This document shows, in pieces, positions 8,949-16,046 of a stretch of 64,000 bases of DNA; positions within the stretch are counted from its first letter, which is position 1; each line of letters starts with the position of its first letter. A model generated the notes under the pieces. It saw only the letters and a program-made list of their open reading frames with translations. It did no database searches and was not told where the DNA came from. The DNA comes from PALSA-270 sp963770915 (GTDB lineage: Bacteria; Acidobacteriota; Terriglobia; Terriglobales; Acidobacteriaceae). The position numbers and the translations under genes were made by a program. The stretch lies in NCBI GenBank assembly GCA_963770915.1, contig CAVYRG010000001.1:248001-312000 (forward strand), in the 5' to 3' direction.

Positions 8949-9980
8949 TTAATGGCTCTTAGATCGCACGTCCCCTGCGTTATCTCCCCGAAACGCTGCA
9001 TCAAACGCCACTCCGGAAGGAGTGAGTTCCAGCCGCCGCACCAGCGCCAGCGCTTCCGGGGCGCCCTGCTCGCGGTTCATGCCATTGTCTTCCCACTCAA
9101 TCGAAAGCGGTCCTTGGTACCCAACTTGGTTGAGTGCGCGAAATATCCGCTCAAACGGCACCGAACCCCGCCCCGGCGAAACAAAATCCCAGCCCCGCCG
9201 CGGGTCGCCAAAGAAAAGATGCGACCCCAGAACCCCGTTGCGCCCATCCAGTTGCCGCGCCGATTCCTTCACATGCATGTGATAAATCCGGTCGCCGTAT
9301 TCATGGACGAACGCCACAGGATCAACCATCTGCCAGTGCAGATGGCTGGGATCAAAGTTGATGCCAAACCCCGGCCGCCGCCCGACCGCCTCTAGCGTCC
9401 GCCGCGTCGTCCAGAAATCGTAGGCAATCTCTCCCGGATGCACTTCCAGCGCGAATCTCACCCCACACTCATCGAACACATCGAGAATCGGATTCCACCG
9501 CTCCGCGAAATCCTTGTACCCATCTTCAATCATCGCCGCGGGCACGGGTGGAAACATCGCCAGCAGGTGCCAAATCTTCGATCCGCTGAACCCGTTCACC
9601 ACTTTCACGCCGAACTTCGCCGCGGCCCGGGCCGTGTCCATCATTCTCTGCGCGGCGCGCCGCCTCACGCCTTCCGCTTGCCCATCGCCCCAGATTTCCG
9701 CCGGCAGAATCTGCCGGTGCCGTTCGTCGATGCTCCAATCGCAAACCGCCTGTCCCACCAGGTGCGCGGAAATGGCGAAGCAGTTCAACTTATGGCGCCG
9801 CAAGATCTCCCAGCGCGACTCGCAGTAGCCGGCTTCAGCCAGAGCTTTGTCGACCTCAAAGTGATCGCCCCAGCAAGCCAGTTCCAGCCCATCAAATCCC
9901 CACGCGCTGGCCTTTGCCGCCAACGCCTCCAGCGGCAAGTCTGCCCATTGTCCAGTGAAAAGACAGACGGGTCGTGGCAT
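8949..9980 (-). CDS. Sugar phosphate isomerase/epimerase family TIM-barrel protein
   Basis: A 343-residue xylose-isomerase-like TIM barrel (AP endonuclease 2 superfamily). Visible hallmarks are AWGFDGLELACWGDHFEV at the first strand, GFSGSKIW, FALEVHPGEIAYD with a metal-binding Glu, GINFDPSHLHWQMVDP, and a late SIEWEDNGMNREQG. These match metal ligands Glu/Asp/His of the family. The substrate is not predictable; relatives act on inositol or sugar derivatives. AAGGAGC sits at a normal distance from the ATG, and TAGAAT at 10021-10016 could be the -10 box. Monocistronic. Confidence 0.88.
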   Translation of the reverse strand: MPRPVCLFTGQWADLPLEALAAKASAWGFDGLELACWGDHFEVDKALAEAGYCESRWEILRRHKLNCFAISAHLVGQAVCDWSIDERHRQILPAEIWGDGQAEGVRRRAAQRMMDTARAAAKFGVKVVNGFSGSKIWHLLAMFPPVPAAMIEDGYKDFAERWNPILDVFDECGVRFALEVHPGEIAYDFWTTRRTLEAVGRRPGFGINFDPSHLHWQMVDPVAFVHEYGDRIYHMHVKESARQLDGRNGVLGSHLFFGDPRRGWDFVSPGRGSVPFERIFRALNQVGYQGPLSIEWEDNGMNREQGAPEALALVRRLELTPSGVAFDAAFRGDNAGDVRSKSH

Positions 9981-10141
9981 CGGCGCTCCTTGGAAACAGG
10001 CGAATGGAAAGGCTCATTCTAGTACGAATCGCCGAACTGAATCGCAAGCACCGTTTGCCCGCGCTTCGCCCTTGTCTCCCGGTTTTGTGCGGAGAGCGAC
10101 TCTGCAACCTGGGGGAACTCCGACTCCAGGAAACTCACCCG

Positions 10142-10684
10142 CTACTTCACGCCTTTCGACGGATCCCACGACCCCTGCTCCCTGCGCACATACACCATCT
10201 CCCCGATGTGATACGCGTTGTGCGCGCCGACATGCGCAATCGCCGAAGCCCACTCCGCCAGCTTTTTGTCGTCGCAGGTTTCTACCGCCTTCTCCCATTC
10301 GCTCATCACCTGGTCGAGCTGCTGCACCGTCTCCGTCCATTTCTTGCTGTCGAAGCCGTTAAAAGTATCGTCGTTGTTCCCGCTGAACTTCGCCGGCGGC
10401 TCGCCTTTGAACTTCGCCAGTTCCTCGCGATCCCAAAACAGCAAGTGATAGGTGAGCTGGCCGACGGAATGATTTCCTTTCCCGTCCGTCCAACTGGCCT
10501 GCTCCGGCGTAAGCCCTCCGGTGGCAACGTCGATCGGCACAAACCAGTCCTTCTGATCGTGGGTGGTGCGCAACTGCTCCAGCAAAATGCTGCGCAGCGT
10601 CGGCGGCGATTTGGGCGCCTCCGCCTGCGCGAAAACTGCTGGCATCGACAACAGCAGCAACAAGACAACGAGCGCGTGTTTCAT
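10142..10684 (-). CDS. Secreted DinB-superfamily protein
   Basis: A 180-residue protein with a signal peptide (MKHALVVLLLLLSMPAVFAQA) and a four-helix DinB/YfiT-like domain. Family traits are an early helix (LRSILLEQLRTTHDQKDWF), NHSVGQLTYHLLFWDRE with a His, and the late metal-ligand pair HVGAHNAYHIGEMVYVR. DinB domains bind a divalent metal through three His; the reaction is unknown. The ATG at 10684 is preceded by GGAGAT. Secreted DinB paralogues are common in Acidobacteriota, which agrees with the rest of the window. Confidence 0.85.
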   Translation of the reverse strand: MKHALVVLLLLLSMPAVFAQAEAPKSPPTLRSILLEQLRTTHDQKDWFVPIDVATGGLTPEQASWTDGKGNHSVGQLTYHLLFWDREELAKFKGEPPAKFSGNNDDTFNGFDSKKWTETVQQLDQVMSEWEKAVETCDDKKLAEWASAIAHVGAHNAYHIGEMVYVRREQGSWDPSKGVK

Positions 10685-11103
10685 GGCGTTTGATCTCCGT
10701 GGGATTACGAGTCGCTTAGACGTACCCGGCCCAGCTTTGGCTAGCAGAAGCATTCCGCGTGCCCGGTCCTTCGCGCTCTTTGCGATAAGGATGGGAGGAA
10801 CGATCACGTGGGGACAGCCGCCCTCGGCTGTCCGGCGGTGCGCAGCACCGCAGTTCTTCGGTGGGTCCCCCATGCCTCGCCGCCGTTGCGAGACCTGGGA
10901 AAGCGACAGGTTCGTATCAGGGCACGGCTTCAGCCGGGCCGCCCAATCCACCAGAACATGCCGCAAACGCCGCCAAGCAGCCCTTCGCGCCCGAGCGCCG
11001 AAGCGCCCCAAGAAACCGACTCCCGCCTAGCCCAGCGCGAAACGCTCGCACCCGCCGTGGAAGCGCCCGGCTTCAAGCCGGGCGAAACCGGAGACAAAAA
11101 GTG
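10685..11103. repeat. Non-coding patch packed with dispersed palindromes
   Basis: No gene is supportable from 10685 to 11389. The stretch holds a degenerate family D hairpin (about 10766-10797), a perfect family B hairpin GGACAGCCG/CGGCTGTCC at 10812-10833 followed by GCGGTGC/GCACCGC, a family A arm GCGAGACCTGGG at 10888-10899 with an imperfect partner, and family E palindromes near 10922-10942 and GCCCGGCTT/AAGCCGGGC at 11065-11083. The same families occur elsewhere in the window. Confidence 0.75.
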
Positions 11104-11235
11104 GGTGCCCCATCCTTTCGCGTTCTTTGCGAAAGGGTGGGAGGCATGCTGCCAGCCCTGAAATCCCCGGAGCATCGTTCCAGCCCCAGACCAACCCCGC
11201 GAAACAAATCTTTCGACCAGCACCCAGCCTCCCAC
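11104..11235. repeat. 130-bp direct repeat, copy 1 (contains family D hairpin)
   Basis: Starts with GGTGCCCCATCC and carries a 13-bp stem (11109-11121 with 11129-11141, loop GTTCTTT, one G-T wobble). It continues about 95 bases to CAGCCTCCCAC. Copy 2 at 12169-12299 is in the same orientation and nearly identical. The two copies bracket the secreted-protein gene at 11390-12094. Confidence 0.9.
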
Positions 11236-11389
11236 CTCTGCAAAACAAAAACCGCAGAGGGGGCCACCCGCCGGCGCTGGCCACGTTGCTAACCAAAGTA
11301 ACCACGCCGACGTGCCCGGCGTCATGGGACGGCGGTACTCTGGCGAAAACCTACTGTGCAAGCTATGGTTCGCGAAGTGGAGGAAATCC

Positions 11390-12094
11390 ATGAAGCGCAT
11401 TCTGATTGCTATCGTCTTTCTGAGCGCTGCGAACTGGGCGCAAGGTTCACCAAAGAAAGCGACAGCAGACTACGGCAAGGAAATCACTTTGCAGATGCTC
11501 CCAAAACGTGATGATTCCCCGGCTGTGCAGCGCCAGAAGTGCGATCATCTCGCCACCGTTCTCGTTGATCCGCAACTTGGCGATGAGAACTTGACGGATA
11601 TGTCCGAAGAAGTGCTCGCGAGCATGCGCTCGAATACGATCTGCGCGGGGATTGCTCTCAACGATAAAGACATCGACAAACTAGGGACCGTATTGTCGTT
11701 GCAGACTGACGTATCGAATGAACTGTTGCGACGTATCGCGATCTATGCCGAGAGCGAGGAGAAGAAGTACAACAAACTTCAAGAAGACTATAGAACCCTG
11801 TTGGCGTATCAACTGGCCCATGCCTCGGCTCCGGCGGCTTCGGTTATTGCTGGGCGTTCAGTTCCGAACTGTTCAACAGCCATCGAAACCAAGATCGATG
11901 GAGATTTCAATGGGTGGGACAGCGAACTGATTTACAGGATGGCGAACGGCCAGATTTGGCAACAACAAAACTACCATTATCACTATCACTATGCGTATAG
12001 CCCGAGTGTCATCATTTACCCTACTAGCACCGGTTGTCACGTCAAAGTCGAGGATGATGACGACGAAGGCGTGGATGTCGTGCGAATTAAGTAG
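11390..12094 (+). CDS. Uncharacterised secreted protein
   Basis: A 234-residue product with a clear signal peptide (MKRILIAIVFLSAANWAQG) and a GTGGAGG ribosome site just upstream of the ATG. The mature part is mainly helical and charged (roughly residues 60-140, including SEEKKYNKLQEDYRTLLAYQ). It ends in a Tyr/His-rich segment (NYHYHYHYAYSP, which could bind metal) and an acidic DDDDEG stretch. Three or four Cys are present. I recognise no domain. Base composition is lower in GC than its neighbours and it sits between two 130-bp direct repeats, so it may have been moved as a unit. Confidence 0.7.
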   Translation: MKRILIAIVFLSAANWAQGSPKKATADYGKEITLQMLPKRDDSPAVQRQKCDHLATVLVDPQLGDENLTDMSEEVLASMRSNTICAGIALNDKDIDKLGTVLSLQTDVSNELLRRIAIYAESEEKKYNKLQEDYRTLLAYQLAHASAPAASVIAGRSVPNCSTAIETKIDGDFNGWDSELIYRMANGQIWQQQNYHYHYHYAYSPSVIIYPTSTGCHVKVEDDDDEGVDVVRIK

Positions 12095-12476
12095 GTCTCT
12101 CTCCTTCATCGGTGTTCTCAGTGACGGGCTCCCCGCCCCGCGCCTCGGCCAGGCCCAGGCCAATGCGGGGTGCCCCATCCTTTCGCGTTCTTTGCGAAAG
12201 GGTGGGAGGCATGCTGCCTGCCGTGAAATCCCCGGAGCATCCTTCCAGCCCCAGACCAACCCCGCGCAACAATCTCCCGCCCAGCACCCAGCCTCCCACA
12301 CTGAAAGCCGTTATTCCCGCCACCGAGCGCTGAACCGGCCCCCAAGCACGCCAAGGCTCGCGGTTCCAAGCGTGGGATCCCCCAAACCCCTCCCCACCCC
12401 AAATCTTGTCAAGCCCCCTAAACCCCTCCAATCCCCCTATCTCCTAGCAACCAAACGGAAAAAATAGTCCCAAACC
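12095..12476. other. Intergenic stretch without a supportable gene
   Basis: Holds the second 130-bp repeat and, after it, about 150 bases of strongly C-rich, pyrimidine-biased DNA (runs such as CCCCCAAACCCC). I see no start with a ribosome site and no protein family. The C-rich stretch leads directly into the tandem terminators at 12529-12626. Confidence 0.6.
12169..12299. repeat. 130-bp direct repeat, copy 2 (contains family D hairpin)
   Basis: Second copy of the repeat at 11104-11235, in the same orientation. It has the same 13-bp stem (12174-12186 with 12194-12206, loop GTTCTTT) and the same tail ending CAGCCTCCCAC. The differences are scattered substitutions and a one-base indel, so the copies are not a recent target-site duplication. 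Confidence 0.9.
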
Positions 12477-12528
12477 ATGTCTCATTTCCCCCCTCCAATT
12501 TGCTATGCTGGAAGTATAGATAAAGCAA

Positions 12529-12557
12529 AACGCGGCCCCACGAGGGCCGCGTTTTTT
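12529..12557 (+). terminator. First of two tandem intrinsic terminators
   Basis: AACGCGGCCC and GGGCCGCGTT form a perfect 10-bp stem around CACGA, followed by six T and ATTGG. A TATAGA box at 12515-12520 lies just upstream, so any RNA started there would reach the hairpin immediately. No gene precedes it on this strand within 400 bases. Confidence 0.85.
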
Positions 12558-12600
12558 ATTGGCCGGGGCATCGCGCCATACATCTCGGAAAGGAACAGAG

Positions 12601-12626
12601 GCGCAGCCCTTGGGTTGCGCTTTTTT
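12601..12626 (+). terminator. Second tandem intrinsic terminator, 15 bases before a gene start
   Basis: GCGCAGCCC and GGGTTGCGC pair (one G-T) around TT and are followed by six T and ATTGG. The sequence after the stem (TTTTTTATTGG) is identical to that after the first terminator. Its position just before the nuclease ATG suggests attenuation or insulation of that gene. Confidence 0.8.
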
Positions 12627-12641
12627 ATTGGCTTCTTACTC

Positions 12642-13235
12642 ATGAGCAGGGAATCGAACAATTCGGGCAGTTGTTTTCTTCTTCAGTATCCCCGTGCGCC
12701 ACTCGCGCCTGCCGCGCCGCAGCCGCTCGCACTCGGCGAAATTCACGCCATCGGCATCACCACCCGCAAGCGCAGCGGAGAAGCCGCCGAGGCCGCCTTC
12801 CTCGCCAGAGCCTCCGACCTCGGCTTCGGCGTGGCCAGGCCCTGGGGAGACAGCGAGCGCTACGATTTCATCCTCGATTCCGGCCGCGGATTCGTCCGTG
12901 TCCAGGTCAAATCCACGCAACGCTACGCCGAAGGCCGCTACCGCGTGAAAGCCGGCGGCTCGAAAACCATCTACACTCTCGACGAGATCGATTTCCTCGC
13001 CGCCTACCTCATCCCCGAGGACCTGTGGTACGTGGTGCCGGTGGCCGCCTTCGCCGGATCCAAAGGCCTGCGTTTCTATCCCCACGATGGCCGCAAGTCT
13101 CTCTTCGAGCAGTATCGCGAAGCCTGGTGCCTGCTGTGTGGCAAGTGTGGCGCGGACACTCCTGTCCGCGTCTCGCCCGCGCAATGCCGCTGCCCCGAAC
13201 TCGCCGTCCGTTGTGCGGTGTGCCCAGAGCAGTAG
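12642..13235 (+). CDS. PD-(D/E)XK-like nuclease-domain protein
   Basis: A 197-residue protein whose core (about residues 40-165) resembles the small PD-(D/E)XK group that includes intron-associated endonucleases. It shows TTRKRSGEAAEAAFLARASDLGF, then ERYDFILDSG and VRVQVKSTQRY, giving the D...xVK core with an expected catalytic Lys. A YVVPVAAF strand follows. Start taken at 12642 because the longer frame from 12477 would run through two terminators. The last 30 residues are encoded by a family C repeat (13146-13170) and downstream sequence and are Cys-rich. It lies next to the RAYT gene. Whether it cuts DNA is unproven. Confidence 0.6.
   Translation: MSRESNNSGSCFLLQYPRAPLAPAAPQPLALGEIHAIGITTRKRSGEAAEAAFLARASDLGFGVARPWGDSERYDFILDSGRGFVRVQVKSTQRYAEGRYRVKAGGSKTIYTLDEIDFLAAYLIPEDLWYVVPVAAFAGSKGLRFYPHDGRKSLFEQYREAWCLLCGKCGADTPVRVSPAQCRCPELAVRCAVCPEQ
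13146..13170. repeat. Family C palindrome inside the 3' end of the nuclease gene
   Basis: CGCGGACA and TGTCCGCG pair around CTCC (13151-13170), preceded by GTGTGG. It is the same block as 4754-4779. It contributes the residues CGADTPVRV to the nuclease C-terminus. Confidence 0.8.
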
Positions 13236-13246
13236 ACCGTGGGGTG

Positions 13247-13279
13247 CCCCAGGTCTCGCCGCTTTTGCGAGACCTGGGG
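13247..13279. repeat. REP-like hairpin, family A, downstream of the RAYT gene
   Basis: CCCCAGGTCTCGC (13247-13259) and GCGAGACCTGGGG (13267-13279) form a perfect 13-bp stem around a seven-base loop. It lies 25 bases beyond the RAYT stop. Related copies are at 10867-10899, 13904-13934, 50608-50639 and 51590-51601 (one arm). Confidence 0.88.
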
Positions 13280-13303
13280 AACAGACCTTAGAGGTGAGAC
13301 AAG

Positions 13304-13834
13304 TCACGCCGAGATTCCCATCACCAGTATGTCCGTGTCGTTCAGGCGGACGGGCCCCGCTTCTCCATGGAGATAGAATCGAAAGCTGCTCCAGCGCCAT
13401 TGTTCGGGAGAATCAACGAGGCCGCGCGTGACTGGGTTGCGGTGCAAGTAACGCAGTTTCTCGATTCGCTTGTGCTCCGTCCATACGTTGAAATCATAGA
13501 ATCGGGGCTGCCAAAGCGGGCGCGGCTGGGATGATGCGGCTGATTGCAATGCGCGTCCGGGTGAAAGCAGGCGGCGGCTAAAACCGAGCTTCAGCGCCTG
13601 CATGACGGTGGAAAGCGTCGCGCGCTGCGGCTCGCTGACCAGCAAATGAAAGTGCTCGGGCATGACCACATACCCAAGAACCGCGAATCGGTAGCGACGG
13701 CGCATCCGCTCGAGCACGTCGAGCAACAGGTCGCGATGGGAGGGAGTGCCCAGCAAAGGACGGCGAGCATCGCAAGAAGCGGTAATGAAATGCAGATTGC
13801 CCGCGCCATAGTAGCGCGTTGGATGTTGGAACAT
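13304..13834 (-). CDS. REP-associated tyrosine transposase (RAYT, Y1/HUH family)
   Basis: A 176-residue single-domain Y1 transposase. It has the early RYYGAGNLHFITASC strand, the HUH motif in VMPEHFHLLVSEP (about residues 57-69), WQPRFYDFNVWTE, and the catalytic-Tyr helix KLRYLHRNPVTRGLV followed by WRWSSFRFY, all typical of IS200-like RAYTs. These enzymes bind and nick single-stranded REP hairpins. The start at 13834 follows TATCCT by exactly six bases. Family A hairpins lie just downstream and 70 bases upstream, as expected for a RAYT with its substrates. No inverted terminal repeats of an IS were seen. Confidence 0.93.
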   Translation of the reverse strand: MFQHPTRYYGAGNLHFITASCDARRPLLGTPSHRDLLLDVLERMRRRYRFAVLGYVVMPEHFHLLVSEPQRATLSTVMQALKLGFSRRLLSPGRALQSAASSQPRPLWQPRFYDFNVWTEHKRIEKLRYLHRNPVTRGLVDSPEQWRWSSFRFYLHGEAGPVRLNDTDILVMGISA

Positions 13835-13903
13835 TGACCGAGGATATGTTGGCAACGAAACGAAGTCTGTGACGGGTGAACAATCACGCGTTGTGCTGCT
13901 GAG

Positions 13904-13934
13904 CCCAGGTCTCGCAACGGCGGCGAGATCTGGC
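13904..13934. repeat. REP-like hairpin, family A, upstream of the RAYT gene
   Basis: CCCAGGTCTCGC at 13904-13915 pairs imperfectly with GCGAGATCTGG at 13924-13934. Together with the copy at 13247-13279 it brackets the RAYT gene. Confidence 0.8.
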
Positions 13935-14017
13935 GCACCCCATACTTTGGGCGCCCCTACCGTAAACGCCCGTCCAACGCCGAAGACGAAGAACGGAAGA
14001 ACCAAGAATAGGCATCT

Positions 14018-14045
14018 GAGAACCGAGAACTGAGAACCGAGAACC
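14018..14045 (+). repeat. Four tandem heptamers upstream of miaB
   Basis: The unit GAGAACC repeats four times without spacing (one copy has T as last base), ending 14 bases before the miaB -10-like box. It may be a binding site or a simple slippage product. Confidence 0.75.
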
Positions 14046-14071
14046 CGCAACGAAGGAGCTATACTAAACAT

Positions 14072-15415
14072 ATGAGTGGGGTGCCCCAGAAAACCTTCTA
14101 CCTGGAAACTTTCGGCTGCCAGATGAATGCCCACGACTCGGAAAAGGTCGTCGGCACGCTCCTGGCCGAGGGCTACCAGCAGGTCCCGACCGTCGAAGAA
14201 GCCGGGCTGGTGCTCTACAACACCTGCTCCATCCGCGACAAGGCCGAGCAAAAAGTCTTCCACCGCCTCGCCGATTACAAGAAGCTGGAGAAGCAGGGGA
14301 AGCGCTTCGGCGTGCTTGGCTGTGTGGCCCAGCAGGAAGGGGAGAAGATTTTCGACCGCGCGCCGCACGTGTCTTTGGTCTGCGGCTCAGCGTCGTACCG
14401 GAACTTGCCGTCGATGCTGATTCAAATCGAGGCAGGGAAGCGCCGCGTCACCGGCCTCGACGACCGCGAAACCGACGAGTGCTTCGAAACCGAATTCACC
14501 GCCCGCACTAATCCGCATCGCGGCTACATCACCATCATCGAAGGCTGCGACAAGTTCTGCTCCTACTGCGTCGTTCCCTATACCCGCGGCAAGGAGCGCA
14601 GCCGGACTTCGGACTCCGTCCTCGCCGAAGCCCGCCAGATGGCCGATCTCGGCTACACCGAAATTCAACTGCTCGGCCAGAATGTGAATTCGTATAAAGA
14701 TCCGGCGGACAGTTGTTGCGCAAAGACAAGGTCTTTCGCGGAATTACTGGCCGCGGTCGCTGAAATCCCCGGCATTCGGCGCGTGCGCTTCACCACTTCG
14801 CACCCGCGCGACTTCGGCCGCGATATCGTAGATGCCATTGACGCCGTCCCCACGCTTTGCGATCACGTGCACCTGCCGGTGCAGAGCGGATCATCTAAAG
14901 TCTTGGACGCCATGCAGCGCCTCTACACCCGCGAGCAATACCTCGAGCGCATCAGTTGGATCAAAGCCGCGAAGCGGCAAATCAGCCTGACCTCCGATAT
15001 CATCGTCGGCTTCCCGGGCGAAACCGAAGCCGACTTTGAGCAGACGCTATCGCTCCTCGATGAGGTCGAATACGACAGCATCTTCGGCTTCAAATATTCG
15101 CCGCGGCCGAACACGCCGTCGCTCAAGCTCGACGACGCGATTCCCGATGCAGAAAAATCCCGCCGCCTGGCCGTGCTGCAGGAGAAACAAAGAGAAATCC
15201 AGAAGCGGCGAAACGCCAGACACATTGGCGACATCCTAGAAGTAATGGTGGAAGGGAAGAATGAGGCGCGCGCGCAGTGGATTGGCCGCACTTCCCAAAA
15301 CAAGACGTTGAACTTTACCGTCCCGAATGACTCGAAACCCAGCCTGGGAAGCTACGTACCAGTGCGCGTGAGCACCAGCTTTCCTAACAGTCTTTTGGGC
15401 GAATTGGTGGTATAA
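14072..15415 (+). CDS. miaB: tRNA-2-methylthio-N6-dimethylallyladenosine synthase (MiaB)
   Basis: A radical-SAM methylthiotransferase that adds the 2-methylthio group to i6A37 of tRNAs. In 447 residues it shows the UPF0004 N-domain (FYLETFGCQMNAHDSE, NTCSIRDKAEQKVF, GCVAQQEGE) with the three auxiliary-cluster Cys. The radical-SAM motif CDKFCSYCVVPYTRG follows, then IQLLGQNVNSYKD and a C-terminal TRAM region (about 385-447). TSDIIVGFPGETEADF is also typical. TATACT stands exactly six bases before the ATG. The DUF151 gene follows after 52 bases on the same strand and is probably cotranscribed. Confidence 0.97.
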   Translation: MSGVPQKTFYLETFGCQMNAHDSEKVVGTLLAEGYQQVPTVEEAGLVLYNTCSIRDKAEQKVFHRLADYKKLEKQGKRFGVLGCVAQQEGEKIFDRAPHVSLVCGSASYRNLPSMLIQIEAGKRRVTGLDDRETDECFETEFTARTNPHRGYITIIEGCDKFCSYCVVPYTRGKERSRTSDSVLAEARQMADLGYTEIQLLGQNVNSYKDPADSCCAKTRSFAELLAAVAEIPGIRRVRFTTSHPRDFGRDIVDAIDAVPTLCDHVHLPVQSGSSKVLDAMQRLYTREQYLERISWIKAAKRQISLTSDIIVGFPGETEADFEQTLSLLDEVEYDSIFGFKYSPRPNTPSLKLDDAIPDAEKSRRLAVLQEKQREIQKRRNARHIGDILEVMVEGKNEARAQWIGRTSQNKTLNFTVPNDSKPSLGSYVPVRVSTSFPNSLLGELVV

Positions 15416-15467
15416 GAGGCGGAGAACCGTTGATTTTGCAGCGCTTCGAAGCTTCTCAGGGGGCACG

Positions 15468-15953
15468 ATGGAAGTGGAGATGAAAATCCGCGGCTTATTG
15501 ATGGATCCGGTGACGAATATGCCGATCGTCATTCTGAAGGATGTTGGCGGGGAGACCGTGCTGCCCATCTGGGTCGGGGTTTACGAGGCCAACGCCATCG
15601 CCCTGGAAATTGAAAAAGTCTCGACGCCACGTCCCATGACCCATGATCTGATCAAGAACGTTCTGGTGGGCCTGGACACCGCCGTGCACAAAGTCGTGGT
15701 CACGGAGTTGCGCGAGGACACCTACTATGCCGTGATTTGGATGGAGCGCCAAGGCCACGTCATCAGCATCGACTCCCGCCCGTCGGATGCGTTGGCGCTG
15801 GCGCTGCGCGTGGATTGCCCAATCTTCGTGGATGATGAAGTTTTGAAGAATTCCAAGCTGGCCAATAATGCCGCCGACCGGGTCACCAGCGAGGAACTGC
15901 GCAAGTGGTTGGAAGGGTTGAACGACGAAGACCTGGGGCGCTATAAGATGTAG
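15468..15953 (+). CDS. Bifunctional nuclease family protein (DUF151)
   Basis: A 161-residue protein that is almost entirely one BFN/DUF151 domain. It has MKIRGLLMDPVTNMPIVILKD, LPIWVGVYEANAIALE, a RPMTHDLIKNVL helix, YYAVIWMERQ, and the signature IDSRPSDALALALRVDCPIFV. Members show RNase/DNase activity in vitro in a few organisms; the cellular role in bacteria is uncertain. An AGGGGGC site precedes the ATG. It follows miaB closely, suggesting a link with RNA metabolism. Confidence 0.92.
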   Translation: MEVEMKIRGLLMDPVTNMPIVILKDVGGETVLPIWVGVYEANAIALEIEKVSTPRPMTHDLIKNVLVGLDTAVHKVVVTELREDTYYAVIWMERQGHVISIDSRPSDALALALRVDCPIFVDDEVLKNSKLANNAADRVTSEELRKWLEGLNDEDLGRYKM

Positions 15954-16046
15954 CCCTTTCGACCGGATTTTTCCTCATTCGTTACCCGCAAAAACCAAGC
16001 CGAGTTTCTCACCCACTTTTCCATTCCTAATCTATATACTGCGGCC

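Noticed and set aside
12477..12641. Longer N-terminus for the PD-(D/E)XK-like protein from ATG 12477
   Set aside because: The extension would be encoded by two strong intrinsic terminators.
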